From Trinickia violacea (lineage in GTDB: Bacteria > Pseudomonadota > Gammaproteobacteria > Burkholderiales > Burkholderiaceae), in assembly GCF_005280735.1 (NCBI RefSeq), contig NZ_CP040077.1:4650001-4714000 (forward strand): DNA of 64,000 nucleotides. Reading direction: 5' to 3'. Positions 9,151-16,825 of the stretch are shown here, piece by piece (positions within the stretch are counted from its first letter, which is position 1; every line of letters begins with the position of its first letter). The notes beneath the pieces are model-generated. The model searched no databases. It saw nothing but the letters and a program-made list of their open reading frames with translations, and had not been told where the DNA came from. Made by a program: the position numbers and the translations under genes.

Positions 9151-10191
9151 ATGAAGATTGCCATTCTCGACGACTATCAGGACGCGGTACGCAAGCTCGA
9201 TTGCTTTCGTTTGCTTGCAGACCATGAAGTCAAAGTATTCAACAACACGGTGCGCGGCCTCGGTCAGCTCGCCAGCCGTCTCGCCGATATCGACGCGCTG
9301 GTGCTGATTCGCGAACGCACGCGCATCACCTCGCAGTTGCTCGACAAATGTCCGCATCTGCGCATGATCAGTCAAACCGGAAAAATCGCGGGCCATATCG
9401 ATCTCGAAGCGTGTACCGAGCGCAACATCGCGGTCCTCGAAGGCGTCGGCTCGCCGATCGCGCCGGCCGAGCTGACCTGGGCGCTCATCATGGCCGCACA
9501 ACGGCGCATTCCGCAATACGTAGCTAACCTGAAGCAAGGCGCGTGGCAGCAGTCGGGGCTGAAGACGTCGGCGCTGCCGCCGAACTTCGGGCTCGGCCAA
9601 GTGCTGCGCGGACAAACGCTCGGCATCTGGGGCTACGGCAAGATCGGCCGGCTCGTCGCGGGCTATGGCAAAGCCTTCGGCATGAAGGTGATGATCTGGG
9701 GCCGCGAGCATTCGCTCGAAGCCGCCAAGGCCGATGGCTACGATGTCGCCGAAAGCCGTGAAGCGTTCTTCGAGCAAAGCGATGTGCTGACGCTGCATCT
9801 GCGCCTGCACGACGACACGCGCGGCATCGTCAAGGTCGACGACCTGATGCGCATGAAGCCGACGTCGCTGCTCGTCAACACCAGCCGCGCGGAACTGTTC
9901 GATGAAGGCGCGCTCGCCGCCGCGCTCGCGCGCAATCGGCCGGGGATGGTCGCCGTCGACGTCTACGAAAGCGAGCCGATCCTGCAAGGCTACGGGCTGC
10001 TGCGGATGGAAAACGTGATCTGCACGCCGCACATCGGCTATGTCGAGCGCGAAAGCTACGAGCTGTATTTCAGCGCGGCGTTCAACAACATCCTCGCGTT
10101 CGATCGCGGCGAATCGACGAGCGTCGTGAATCCGGACGCCATTTCCGGAGCGCGTCGGCATAACCGGCAGCGTGAACGCGACGCGCGCTGA
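9151..10191 (+). CDS. D-2-hydroxyacid dehydrogenase family protein
   Basis: NAD(P)-dependent oxidoreductase of 346 aa. The Rossmann motif is LGIWGYGKIGRLVAGYG and the domain ends with VNTSRAELFDEGAL and the catalytic-His block CTPHIGYVERESYE. The Arg block appears as SQTGKIAGHID, where the usual R-x-G-x-G is partly altered. The substrate cannot be named; phosphoglycerate- and hydroxypyruvate-reductase relatives share this core. I chose ATG 9151 (MKIAILDDYQ) over an upstream GTG because homologues begin there. It ends in a strong terminator. Confidence 0.88.
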   Translation: MKIAILDDYQDAVRKLDCFRLLADHEVKVFNNTVRGLGQLASRLADIDALVLIRERTRITSQLLDKCPHLRMISQTGKIAGHIDLEACTERNIAVLEGVGSPIAPAELTWALIMAAQRRIPQYVANLKQGAWQQSGLKTSALPPNFGLGQVLRGQTLGIWGYGKIGRLVAGYGKAFGMKVMIWGREHSLEAAKADGYDVAESREAFFEQSDVLTLHLRLHDDTRGIVKVDDLMRMKPTSLLVNTSRAELFDEGALAAALARNRPGMVAVDVYESEPILQGYGLLRMENVICTPHIGYVERESYELYFSAAFNNILAFDRGESTSVVNPDAISGARRHNRQRERDAR

Positions 10192-10215
10192 TTGAGGGGA
10201 TTGAACTGAGCGTGG

Positions 10216-10250
10216 CGGCGCCGGGCGTGAACAACGCTCGGCGCCGTTTT
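10216..10250 (+). terminator. Terminator after the hydroxyacid dehydrogenase
   Basis: A 13-bp GC-rich stem (CGGCGCCGGGCGT with one G-T pair on the other arm), loop GAACA, then TTTT at 10247-10250. Confidence 0.85.
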
Positions 10251-10253
10251 CTT

Positions 10254-11123
10254 TCAAGCGTGCGCCGCCACGTCCAACATTTCCGGCAAGCGTTGTAGAA
10301 ACTGCTCGCCGTCGGCGCGGCCGAGATCGTACGCCGGGCGCATCTGCGCCGGGCTCGTGTAATCCCAGCTGGAAATCGGCACTTTGCGCGACGGCTGCAC
10401 ATAGAGGCGTTGCTGTTCGCCGTGCGCGACCGTGAACGTCTGCGGACGCGGATAGAGCCGCGTCACCATCACCAGGACGCGGCCGGGCGAGGCGTCGAGT
10501 GCGCCGACGGGCACGTTGTCGACCATCCCGCCGTCGAGCACCGGACGGCCGTTGCGCCGCAGAACCGGCGTGAACGGCGGCGTGCACGACGACTGCAGGA
10601 TCAGGTCGGCGAGATCTTCGACGCGCGCGCAATCCTGCACGCGCACGAATTCCGGATGAAAGCCGAGCGAGCGGCCGAGCGTCGGGTGCAGCGTCTTGCG
10701 CACGTGCTTTTCGATGTTGTAGGCGACCAGCCCGGCCGCCACCGCGCTGCGCGCGCCGAGCCAGCGCGGCACATGCGAGACGCCGACGCGGATCTCCGGC
10801 GCGTCGGCGAGCTTCGCGAACGGCTCGCCATAGATATCGAGCAGCGCCTGACGGTAGATCCGATAGTGCGGAAAGACGGATTTGCCCGGCCGCAGGAGAT
10901 TGCCCCAATAGGCGTTTTTCGTGTTGTGGCGCAGCGCGTCGCTGTAATAGCGCATGACCCAGTCGGCGTCGCGCGTGTAGAGCATGCACGCGGTCGCCGC
11001 GCCCGCCGAGATCGCCGTGATCACACGGGGCTTGAGGCCGATTTCCGGCTGCACCACGTCCCAGAAGCCCGCCTGCCACCAGCAGCGGTTGCCGCCCCCC
11101 GCGAATACGACTTGATCGAACAT
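10254..11123 (-). CDS. Patatin-like phospholipase
   Basis: A 289-aa protein with the patatin signature: oxyanion-hole motif AGGGNR (residues 8-13), nucleophile Ser39 in TAISAGAA, and the catalytic Asp in LDGGMVDN. The usual G-x-S-x-G has Ala in its first position. No signal peptide is seen. It starts 2 bp after the thioesterase stop, so the two are co-transcribed; together they suggest hydrolysis of acyl esters and acyl-CoAs. The substrate is unknown. Confidence 0.88.
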   Translation of the reverse strand: MFDQVVFAGGGNRCWWQAGFWDVVQPEIGLKPRVITAISAGAATACMLYTRDADWVMRYYSDALRHNTKNAYWGNLLRPGKSVFPHYRIYRQALLDIYGEPFAKLADAPEIRVGVSHVPRWLGARSAVAAGLVAYNIEKHVRKTLHPTLGRSLGFHPEFVRVQDCARVEDLADLILQSSCTPPFTPVLRRNGRPVLDGGMVDNVPVGALDASPGRVLVMVTRLYPRPQTFTVAHGEQQRLYVQPSRKVPISSWDYTSPAQMRPAYDLGRADGEQFLQRLPEMLDVAAHA

Positions 11124-11125
11124 GC

Positions 11126-11530
11126 TTAATTGAGAAGCGCGTAGGTGGTGGTGGCGTGGCACGCCGTCTTGCCGTCTTCGTCGGTCAATTCGACTTCGCC
11201 GAACACGAGATTGCGCCCGAGGCGCAGCACGCGGGCCGTGATCAGGACGTCGCCGTTGCGGACTGCGCGCATGAAGCTGATGTTCTGCGAGACGGTCGTC
11301 ATCGGCTTGAACTCGCCGAGCGCGGCCGAGATCGCAATGACCATCGCCGTATCGGCCGCCGCCATGAAGACCTGCCCGCAGATCACGCCGCCCTGGTGCC
11401 GCAGCTCGCCTGAGAACGGCAGGCGCAGCGTGGCGCTTTCGTCCGTGACCGAGACCGGTTTGAGCCCGAGCGCCCGCACCCATGGGGCCAGCACGCGATC
11501 GAGCAGCGCGAGAACCTCGGTTTCGTCCAT
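11126..11530 (-). CDS. Hotdog-fold acyl-CoA thioesterase, PaaI type
   Basis: A 134-aa single hotdog domain. The family block HQGGVICGQVFMAAADTAM includes the catalytic acidic residue, followed by TTVSQNISFMRAVRNGDVLITARV. It probably hydrolyses a short or aromatic acyl-CoA, but the substrate is not visible. First gene of a two-gene unit with the patatin-like lipase; the stop and the next ATG are 2 bp apart. Confidence 0.87.
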   Translation of the reverse strand: MDETEVLALLDRVLAPWVRALGLKPVSVTDESATLRLPFSGELRHQGGVICGQVFMAAADTAMVIAISAALGEFKPMTTVSQNISFMRAVRNGDVLITARVLRLGRNLVFGEVELTDEDGKTACHATTTYALLN

Positions 11531-11742
11531 GTTTTTTCTCCGGGGCCGGCCTCGCGACGATCGCGCGGCGTTGCGGTGGCGTCATCATACCGGGAGCGCG
11601 AAAAGTGCACTAAAGAGGGGGTATTCGGTACAGTGGCTGGTGTTTTCGGGTCCGGCGGAGCACTTGCCGGCGAAATTTTTTAAGGATTTTGCTAAAGGGG
11701 CTAGGCAAGGTCAGAAAAGTCCTGCATAATTCGCCTTCTGTT

Positions 11743-11818
11743 GGGGCGTTAGCTCAGTTGGTAGAGCAGCGGACTCTTAATCCGTAGGTCGAGTGTTCGA
11801 GTCACTCACGCCCCACCA
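11743..11818 (+). tRNA. tRNA-Lys(CTT)
   Basis: Complete cloverleaf: acceptor GGGGCGT/ACGCCCC, D arm with AGCTCAGTTGGTAGAGC, anticodon stem GCGGA with loop CTCTTAA (anticodon CTT), T arm GAGTG-TTCGAGT-CACTC and encoded CCA at 11816-11818. A CATAAT at about 11724-11729 could be its -10 element. Its 3' end is duplicated imperfectly at 14069-14104. Confidence 0.97.
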
Positions 11819-11831
11819 AAGAATTCGAAGG
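11796..11831 (+). repeat. tRNA-side attachment-like repeat (attL-like)
   Basis: The T-loop-to-3'-end part of tRNA-Lys plus 13 bp of flank matches 14069-14104 at 29 of 36 positions, including GAATTCGAAGG without a mismatch. T-loop to 3' end is the segment most often used by tRNA-targeting integrases. Confidence 0.6.
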
Positions 11832-11860
11832 GTTACAGGCGATTGCTTGTAACCCTTTTT
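11828..11860 (+). terminator. tRNA-Lys terminator
   Basis: Stem AAGGGTTACA paired with TGTAACCCTT, extended inward by GGC/GCT, then TTTTT. Confidence 0.85.
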
Positions 11861-11950
11861 GTTTTGTGTCAACGAATTGTCGACGCACTTTCACAGCCGT
11901 AGAAGGCAGTGCCGCACAAGCCATCCAGCCCGTGATTCGGCAAAAAAGCT

Positions 11951-12021
11951 CTTATAAGGAGCGTATAAGCGATTCATCGCCTTGTTATGCTACATTTATG
12001 AGGCACACGGAGTTGCCTCAT
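11951..12021 (+). promoter_or_regulatory. Candidate operators upstream of hipA
   Basis: Two inverted repeats lie upstream of and across the hipA start. The first is CTTATA-N7-TATAAG (11951-11969). The second is ATGAGGCA-N8-TGCCTCAT (11998-12005 and 12014-12021), whose right arm overlaps the ATG at 12020. HipB-type proteins repress their own operon by binding such dyads, so autoregulation by the downstream HTH protein is likely but inferred. Confidence 0.55.
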
Positions 12022-13297
12022 GGATTGCACCCTGCAGATATTCTTGGACGATCGCTGGGTTGACTGCACGGAGATCGAACTCAACGGTGGCCTTTGCCAG
12101 TGGAATCACCTGGTTGAATACGCCATCGAACACCCAGACGCCCCAGTGTCACTGGCTGAGCCCGTAGATCTGAAGATCCGCGAAGCCCGGCCCCTGCCTG
12201 CGTTCCTCTATGACCTCGTCCCACAGGGGGCCGGTCGTCGCTTCCTGCTGGGCGAGCTCGAACTACCGGACGGTGCTGATGCGGACTTTCCGCTGATCCG
12301 TGCGGGCGCCTTCAATCCCGTTGGCCGTATTCGGGTCGCCGAGGCAGTCGAGTACTTTGAGGCGCACGTAGAGCGGCATCCAGATGCACGTGGCCTGCCC
12401 GGACTGAGGATCGACGACGTTGTCGTACGCAGCGAAGAATTCAAGGAGCGGCTGTTCCTGCACGGGATGCTTGGCACCGGCACCACGGGGGTCCAGGGAG
12501 CGGCGCCAAAATACCTGCTGACTCGGGACCGCGCGGGCCTGCTGCACGGCGACGCCGTCCTGCCCGATGCCGATGCCACCCAGCACTTCATCGCGAAACT
12601 GCCGCGCGGAAATCGCCCAGCCGATGAAAAGGTCCTGCGCAATGAAGCTGCGTACATGCGGGTGGCCGCCGCGCTCGATATCCGCACGCATCCGGAATTG
12701 CCAACCCTTCACGGCGATGTACTGCTGATTCCGCGCTTTGACCGGGTCGCGCGCAACGGGCAAGTCGCACGCCTCCATCAGGAGAGCGTGGCATCCATTC
12801 TGGGGCTGACCGGCTTTGACCTGCGACCGAGCCTCTTCGAGGTCGTGTCCGGGATCCGCAAAGTTGTGAGTGATCCAGCAGCCGAAACGCTCGAATTCAT
12901 CAAGAGGGACGTGCTCAATCTGACGATGCGCAACACGGACAATCACGCGCGCAATACGGCCTTGCAACTGGTCGAAGGCAGAGTGCAGCTCACGCCCCTG
13001 TTTGACTTCGCACCGATGTATCTCGATCCCGAGTTGATTCCACGTGCATTGAGGTGGTATCACCCAGACACCCGGATTGAGCTGACCGACTGGGCCGACG
13101 TGCTCGCGGCGTTGCGTGTACCCGACCGCGAACGCCGGATGCTCGCCGGGGAGTTGAGGCGGTTTGCCGGTCAGATCGAACGCCTGCCCGACACCATGGC
13201 AGAGCAGGGGGTGGATCACGACATCATCGAGTTCCTGACGCAGTACGTCGACACACAGGTCCGACAACTGAAAGCTCTTCAACCCTTAGAGGCCTAG
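12020..13297 (+). CDS. HipA-family serine/threonine kinase toxin
   Basis: A 425-aa HipA-like kinase. Visible features are FLYDLVPQG (63-70), the ATP-binding Lys193 in FIAKLP, LIPRFDR (236-242), the catalytic loop MRNTDNHARN (303-312, Asp307) and the metal-binding Asp329 in LFDFAPM. E. coli HipA phosphorylates GltX and is silenced by autophosphorylation of Ser150 in its P-loop-like motif. Here the corresponding segment is TTGVQGAAPK, with Thr in place of Ser and an apparent short insertion. The gene precedes its HTH partner by 1 bp, the reverse of hipBA. Confidence 0.88.
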   Translation: MDCTLQIFLDDRWVDCTEIELNGGLCQWNHLVEYAIEHPDAPVSLAEPVDLKIREARPLPAFLYDLVPQGAGRRFLLGELELPDGADADFPLIRAGAFNPVGRIRVAEAVEYFEAHVERHPDARGLPGLRIDDVVVRSEEFKERLFLHGMLGTGTTGVQGAAPKYLLTRDRAGLLHGDAVLPDADATQHFIAKLPRGNRPADEKVLRNEAAYMRVAAALDIRTHPELPTLHGDVLLIPRFDRVARNGQVARLHQESVASILGLTGFDLRPSLFEVVSGIRKVVSDPAAETLEFIKRDVLNLTMRNTDNHARNTALQLVEGRVQLTPLFDFAPMYLDPELIPRALRWYHPDTRIELTDWADVLAALRVPDRERRMLAGELRRFAGQIERLPDTMAEQGVDHDIIEFLTQYVDTQVRQLKALQPLEA

Positions 13298-13298
13298 C

Positions 13299-13604
13299 AT
13301 GCCCCGTCGGATTCGACCTACCCGTGAAGAGCAGAACGCCCTGCGCCGCGCTTTCTACGAAAGGATCGGCCGGGGCGATATGACTCTTCCTGAGGCCATG
13401 AAAGCGATGCGCAAGATGACGGGTCTGACCCAGGCGGAATTCGCCGCGCATCGAGGCGTCAGCCGCCGGGTCATCCAGGACATCGAGCGCGGGACCGGAA
13501 ATCCGACCGTCGACTCGCTCAACAGCGTTGCGAAGCTCTTCGGCCTGCAGGTCGGATTCGTCCCGATCAGGCGAAACGAACCCTCTTCGCCGACCTCAAG
13601 CTAG
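13299..13604 (+). CDS. HTH antitoxin/repressor paired with the HipA-like kinase
   Basis: A 101-aa protein. An N-terminal charged stretch of ~35 residues precedes an XRE/Cro HTH: MTGLTQAEFAAHRGVSRRVIQDIERG followed by GNPTVDSLNSVAKLFGLQVGF. It begins 1 bp after the hipA stop, so the two are translationally linked. By analogy with HipB it should bind and neutralise the kinase and repress the operon. The C-terminal residues are polar and probably disordered. Confidence 0.85.
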   Translation: MPRRIRPTREEQNALRRAFYERIGRGDMTLPEAMKAMRKMTGLTQAEFAAHRGVSRRVIQDIERGTGNPTVDSLNSVAKLFGLQVGFVPIRRNEPSSPTSS

Positions 13605-13762
13605 CAGCTAAGCTGATCGCTGATAGCAAGCCGCGTGCGAACGAGGCGATGGAGCGCCCGAACGCGTTCGCCACGACTCGGTTTCGCACCTGGCTCGCCC
13701 GACTGTGGGGCTTGGAGGCTTGCCAATATTCAGCTTTTTTGCGACCTGCCTGATTCAACACG
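13605..13762. other. Spacer with no recognisable gene
   Basis: Between the HTH gene and the chemoreceptor remnant I see no start codon with a ribosome site and no recognisable motif. It may be residual island DNA. Confidence 0.4.
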
Positions 13763-14046
13763 GCAAGCCTCGGCCAAATCCGCCAGATCGACGACAGCCT
13801 CAAGGACACATTCAACCGCGTGCGCGACAACGTATCGTTCATGTCCGGCACGCCGGCGCTGCAGACCGCCAACGAAACGATCACGAACTACCTCACGCAC
13901 GGCGGCGCGATGACGCCCGATACCAACGGCGGCGTCGAAACCGACATCTTCAAGCTGCTCAAGCTCTTCGGCGACAGCCACTCGGACCTGCGCTACGTCT
14001 ATTTCGGCACGAAGTGGGGCGGCGACAAGGAAATCGTCATCAGCTT
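13763..14046 (+). pseudogene. Remnant of a methyl-accepting chemotaxis protein, sensor domain only
   Basis: The frame reads ASLGQIRQIDDSLKDTFNRV, then NVSFMSGTPALQTANETITNYL and DSHSDLRYVYFGTKWGGDKEIV. This is the helical entry and first part of a periplasmic Cache-type chemoreceptor domain. The first membrane helix, the rest of the sensor, the HAMP domain and the signalling domain are all missing. After GGDKEIVI the frame runs into unrelated sequence and the tRNA-like repeat. No start codon with a ribosome site exists. Confidence 0.75.
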
Positions 14047-14068
14047 GGTGCGCGCGCGACTGACAACG

Positions 14069-14104
14069 CTCGATTCGCTCACACCCCACCCTGGAATTCG
14101 AAGG
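14069..14104 (+). repeat. Displaced tRNA-Lys 3' end (attR-like)
   Basis: It matches tRNA-Lys positions 11796-11831 at 29 of 36 bases, starting CTCGATTC and ending GAATTCGAAGG. Like the real tRNA end, it runs directly into an intrinsic terminator. The CCA is altered to CCC, so it is not functional tRNA sequence. Confidence 0.6.
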
Positions 14105-14133
14105 CCGGTCAGCGAAAGCTGCCCGGCCTTTTT
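14101..14133 (+). terminator. Terminator behind the displaced tRNA end
   Basis: AAGGCCGG-T-CAGC, loop GAAA, GCTG-C-CCGGCCTT and then TTTTT. No intact gene precedes it, which fits its being the original tRNA terminator. Confidence 0.8.
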
Positions 14134-14392
14134 GCTTTCCAGCACCAACTCGGAATGGCCTGTAGTCCGTCCCCTACATTCGCACTCGCGCCACCTACAA
14201 GTGAAATCGGTTTCACTGCCTAGTTAAAAATTCTTTTAAGAACATGTCGTAATAACAGCCGATTTGTCTGATTTAACGCTTAAGCCCCGCTCCCGGCCCG
14301 CCGTTTACTCGCCCATAAAACTGAGAGACCTCGCACGAGTGACAAAAAAACCGGCGAGGGGGTGCCAACTTGAAAACAAGGCGCTGAGGGCT

Positions 14393-16066
14393 ATGAACTT
14401 TTCCCATATGAGAGTCGCGATGCGGCTCGGAATCGGCTTTACGCTCGTTTCGGTGTTGCTGGTTTTGGTCACGCTGTTCGGCTTGAATCGCATGGCGCAG
14501 CTCGAGGCGTCGATGGTCGACATCACCGACGTCAACTCGGTCGAGGCTCAGCTCGCCAACCGTCTCGATCAGAGCATTTCGAATCGCGCGCTCGCGCTGC
14601 GCAATCTGATCCTGCTCCAGCCGGATCAACAAGATCAGATCGCGATCGAAACCAAGCGCTTCGACGAGGAGTCCGCCACGTACGAAGACGCGCGCTCGAA
14701 GCTCGCGACGATGTTCGCGCTGCCAGGCACCACCTCCGACGAGACGACGCTGCTCGAGCAGATCAAGCAGCAAGGCGACCAGGCGCTGCCGCTCATGCAG
14801 AAGGCGCGCGAACTCGTGCTCTCCGGCCAGAAAGACGCGGCCTACCATGTGCTGCGCTTCGATTTGCGGCCCGTGCAGGCCAAATGGTGGGATTTCGTGC
14901 GCCAGTTACGCGATCTCGAACATCAGCAAAACGCCGAGGAAACGGCTGCGGCGAAGGCCTCATACCGGGAGAGCCGCGCGTGGATCATCGCGATCGCGTC
15001 GCTCGCGTTGCTGACCAGCGTCGTCTCGGCCACGCTCATCACGCGCGGTTTGCTCAAGCAGCTCGGCGGCGAGCCGGGTGACGCGGTCGATGCGGCGAAC
15101 AGCGTTGCGAGAGGCGACCTCGCCATCGACGTGGTCTTGAAGGCGGGCGATACGTCGAGCCTCATGCACGCGATGAAAACCATGCGCGAAAGTCTCGTCG
15201 TGATCGTGAGCCAGGTGCACACGAGCACCGGCACGATCGCCTCGGCCGCGGGGCAGATCGCGACCGGCAACCTCGATCTGTCATCGCGGACCGAACAGCA
15301 GGCGGCCTCCCTCGAACAAACAGCGGCGTCGATGGAGGAGCTCACCGCCACCGTCAAACGCAATTCCGAACATGCGCGCGAAGCCAATGAGCTTGCGTTG
15401 TCGGCATCGAAAGTGTCGGAGCGCGCGGGCACGGTGGTATCGGGCGTCGTGCAGACGATGGGCGCGATCAGCGACGCGTCGAGCAAGATCGTCGAGATCA
15501 TCGGCGTGATCGACGGCATCGCGTTCCAGACCAACATCCTCGCGCTCAACGCAGCGGTCGAGGCGGCACGCGCCGGCGAGCAGGGGCGCGGGTTCTCGGT
15601 CGTCGCGGCGGAAGTGCGCAGCCTCGCCCAGCGCTCAGCGACGGCGGCCAAGGAAATCAAGGCGCTCATCGGCGGCTCGGTAGAGCAGGTCCAGGCGGGC
15701 AACCGTCTCGTCGAAGAAGCGGGATCGACGATGAACGAGGTCGTGGACAGCGTCAAACGCGTGACGCTCATCATGAACGAGATCATGGGCGCGAGCGAGG
15801 AGCAGGCCAACGGCATCGAGCAGATCAATCAGGCGCTCACCCAAATGGATCAGGTGACGCAGCAGAACGCTTCGCTCGTCGAGGAAGCGGCGGCGGCCGC
15901 CGAGTCGATGCGCGAGCAGGCTGCCGCGCTCGTCCAGACGGTCAGCGTGTTCAAACTGGGCCGGCGGGAAGCATCGATGAGCGCGCTTTCGCGCGCTTCG
16001 GCCTGGATTGAGCAGCCGATGAGGAATGACATGGCGCCCGCCTACGAGACCGCTGACGTGGCTTGA
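14393..16066 (+). CDS. Methyl-accepting chemotaxis protein
   Basis: A 557-aa membrane receptor. The first transmembrane helix is GIGFTLVSVLLVLVTLFGL, and a four-helix-bundle type periplasmic domain follows to about residue 190. The second helix is AWIIAIASLALLTSVVSATL, then HAMP. The signalling hairpin tip is DGIAFQTNILALNAAVEAARAGEQGRGF. It passes ligand signals to CheA/CheW. The start is ATG 14393 or 14408; neither has a strong ribosome site. It has no C-terminal CheR-tethering pentapeptide. It is not a homologue continuing the remnant at 13763-14046, whose sensor is of a different type. Confidence 0.93.
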   Translation: MNFSHMRVAMRLGIGFTLVSVLLVLVTLFGLNRMAQLEASMVDITDVNSVEAQLANRLDQSISNRALALRNLILLQPDQQDQIAIETKRFDEESATYEDARSKLATMFALPGTTSDETTLLEQIKQQGDQALPLMQKARELVLSGQKDAAYHVLRFDLRPVQAKWWDFVRQLRDLEHQQNAEETAAAKASYRESRAWIIAIASLALLTSVVSATLITRGLLKQLGGEPGDAVDAANSVARGDLAIDVVLKAGDTSSLMHAMKTMRESLVVIVSQVHTSTGTIASAAGQIATGNLDLSSRTEQQAASLEQTAASMEELTATVKRNSEHAREANELALSASKVSERAGTVVSGVVQTMGAISDASSKIVEIIGVIDGIAFQTNILALNAAVEAARAGEQGRGFSVVAAEVRSLAQRSATAAKEIKALIGGSVEQVQAGNRLVEEAGSTMNEVVDSVKRVTLIMNEIMGASEEQANGIEQINQALTQMDQVTQQNASLVEEAAAAAESMREQAAALVQTVSVFKLGRREASMSALSRASAWIEQPMRNDMAPAYETADVA

Positions 16067-16152
16067 CCGGCAACGGTGGCGGTGCTTCGAGTCTGACGTG
16101 ACCTCGATTAGATTTGGATAACTAATCGACGACGCTAAAGAGAGATCGGATC

Positions 16153-16752
16153 ATGAATCGCATCGTGTTCGGCGAGCCCGGCTTGGCCGATCCGCGTGAG
16201 CGCGAAGCGCCCGTGTCGTTTTGGCTGACGGGCCTGAGCGGCGCCGGCAAGTCGACTATCGCGTTCGAACTGGAACAGCTTCTCAAAGTCGACGGACGCC
16301 CTTGCGCCGTCCTCGACGGCGACCACCTGCGCGACGGGCTGAACCGCGATCTCGGTTTCTCCGACGACGATCGACGCGAGAACGTCCGTCGCACGGCCGA
16401 GGTCGCGCGCTTGATGAATGACGCCGGCTTGATCGTGATCGCGTCGCTCATTTCGCCGAATCGAAGCGACCGGTCTGCAGCGCGGCAAATCATCGGCCCG
16501 GATCGCTTCATCGAAGTCTATGTGAGCACGCCGCTCGACGTGTGCGAAGCGCGCGACCCGAAGGGGTTGTACCGGAAAGCGCGGCAAGGCGAGATCCGGC
16601 AATTCACCGGCGTGACCTCGCCGTACGAGCCGCCTTTGGCACCGTCGCTCGCCATCGACACCGCGCGGATACCGCGCGGCGGCGCGGCGGCATTACTGCA
16701 CACGTTCTTGACAGAACACTACAAAAACAAGGATCACGCCGCTGCAGAATGA
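16153..16752 (+). CDS. cysC: Adenylylsulfate (APS) kinase
   Basis: Phosphorylates APS to PAPS, the activated sulfate donor. The P-loop GLSGAGKS is at residues 27-34. Family blocks DGDHLRDGLNRDLGFSDDDR, NVRRTAEVARL and FIEVYVSTPLDVCEARDPKGLY are all present. The 199-aa length is normal for a stand-alone CysC. It is followed by a PAPS-dependent sulfotransferase and cysD, so it probably serves sulfation and not only cysteine synthesis. Confidence 0.96.
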   Translation: MNRIVFGEPGLADPREREAPVSFWLTGLSGAGKSTIAFELEQLLKVDGRPCAVLDGDHLRDGLNRDLGFSDDDRRENVRRTAEVARLMNDAGLIVIASLISPNRSDRSAARQIIGPDRFIEVYVSTPLDVCEARDPKGLYRKARQGEIRQFTGVTSPYEPPLAPSLAIDTARIPRGGAAALLHTFLTEHYKNKDHAAAE

Positions 16753-16825
16753 GCGCGCGGATAGTCGGCCGCTTCGTGTCAACGCGATGCCGGCACATCC
16801 ACACCAACAACTCGGAGACCAGCCG

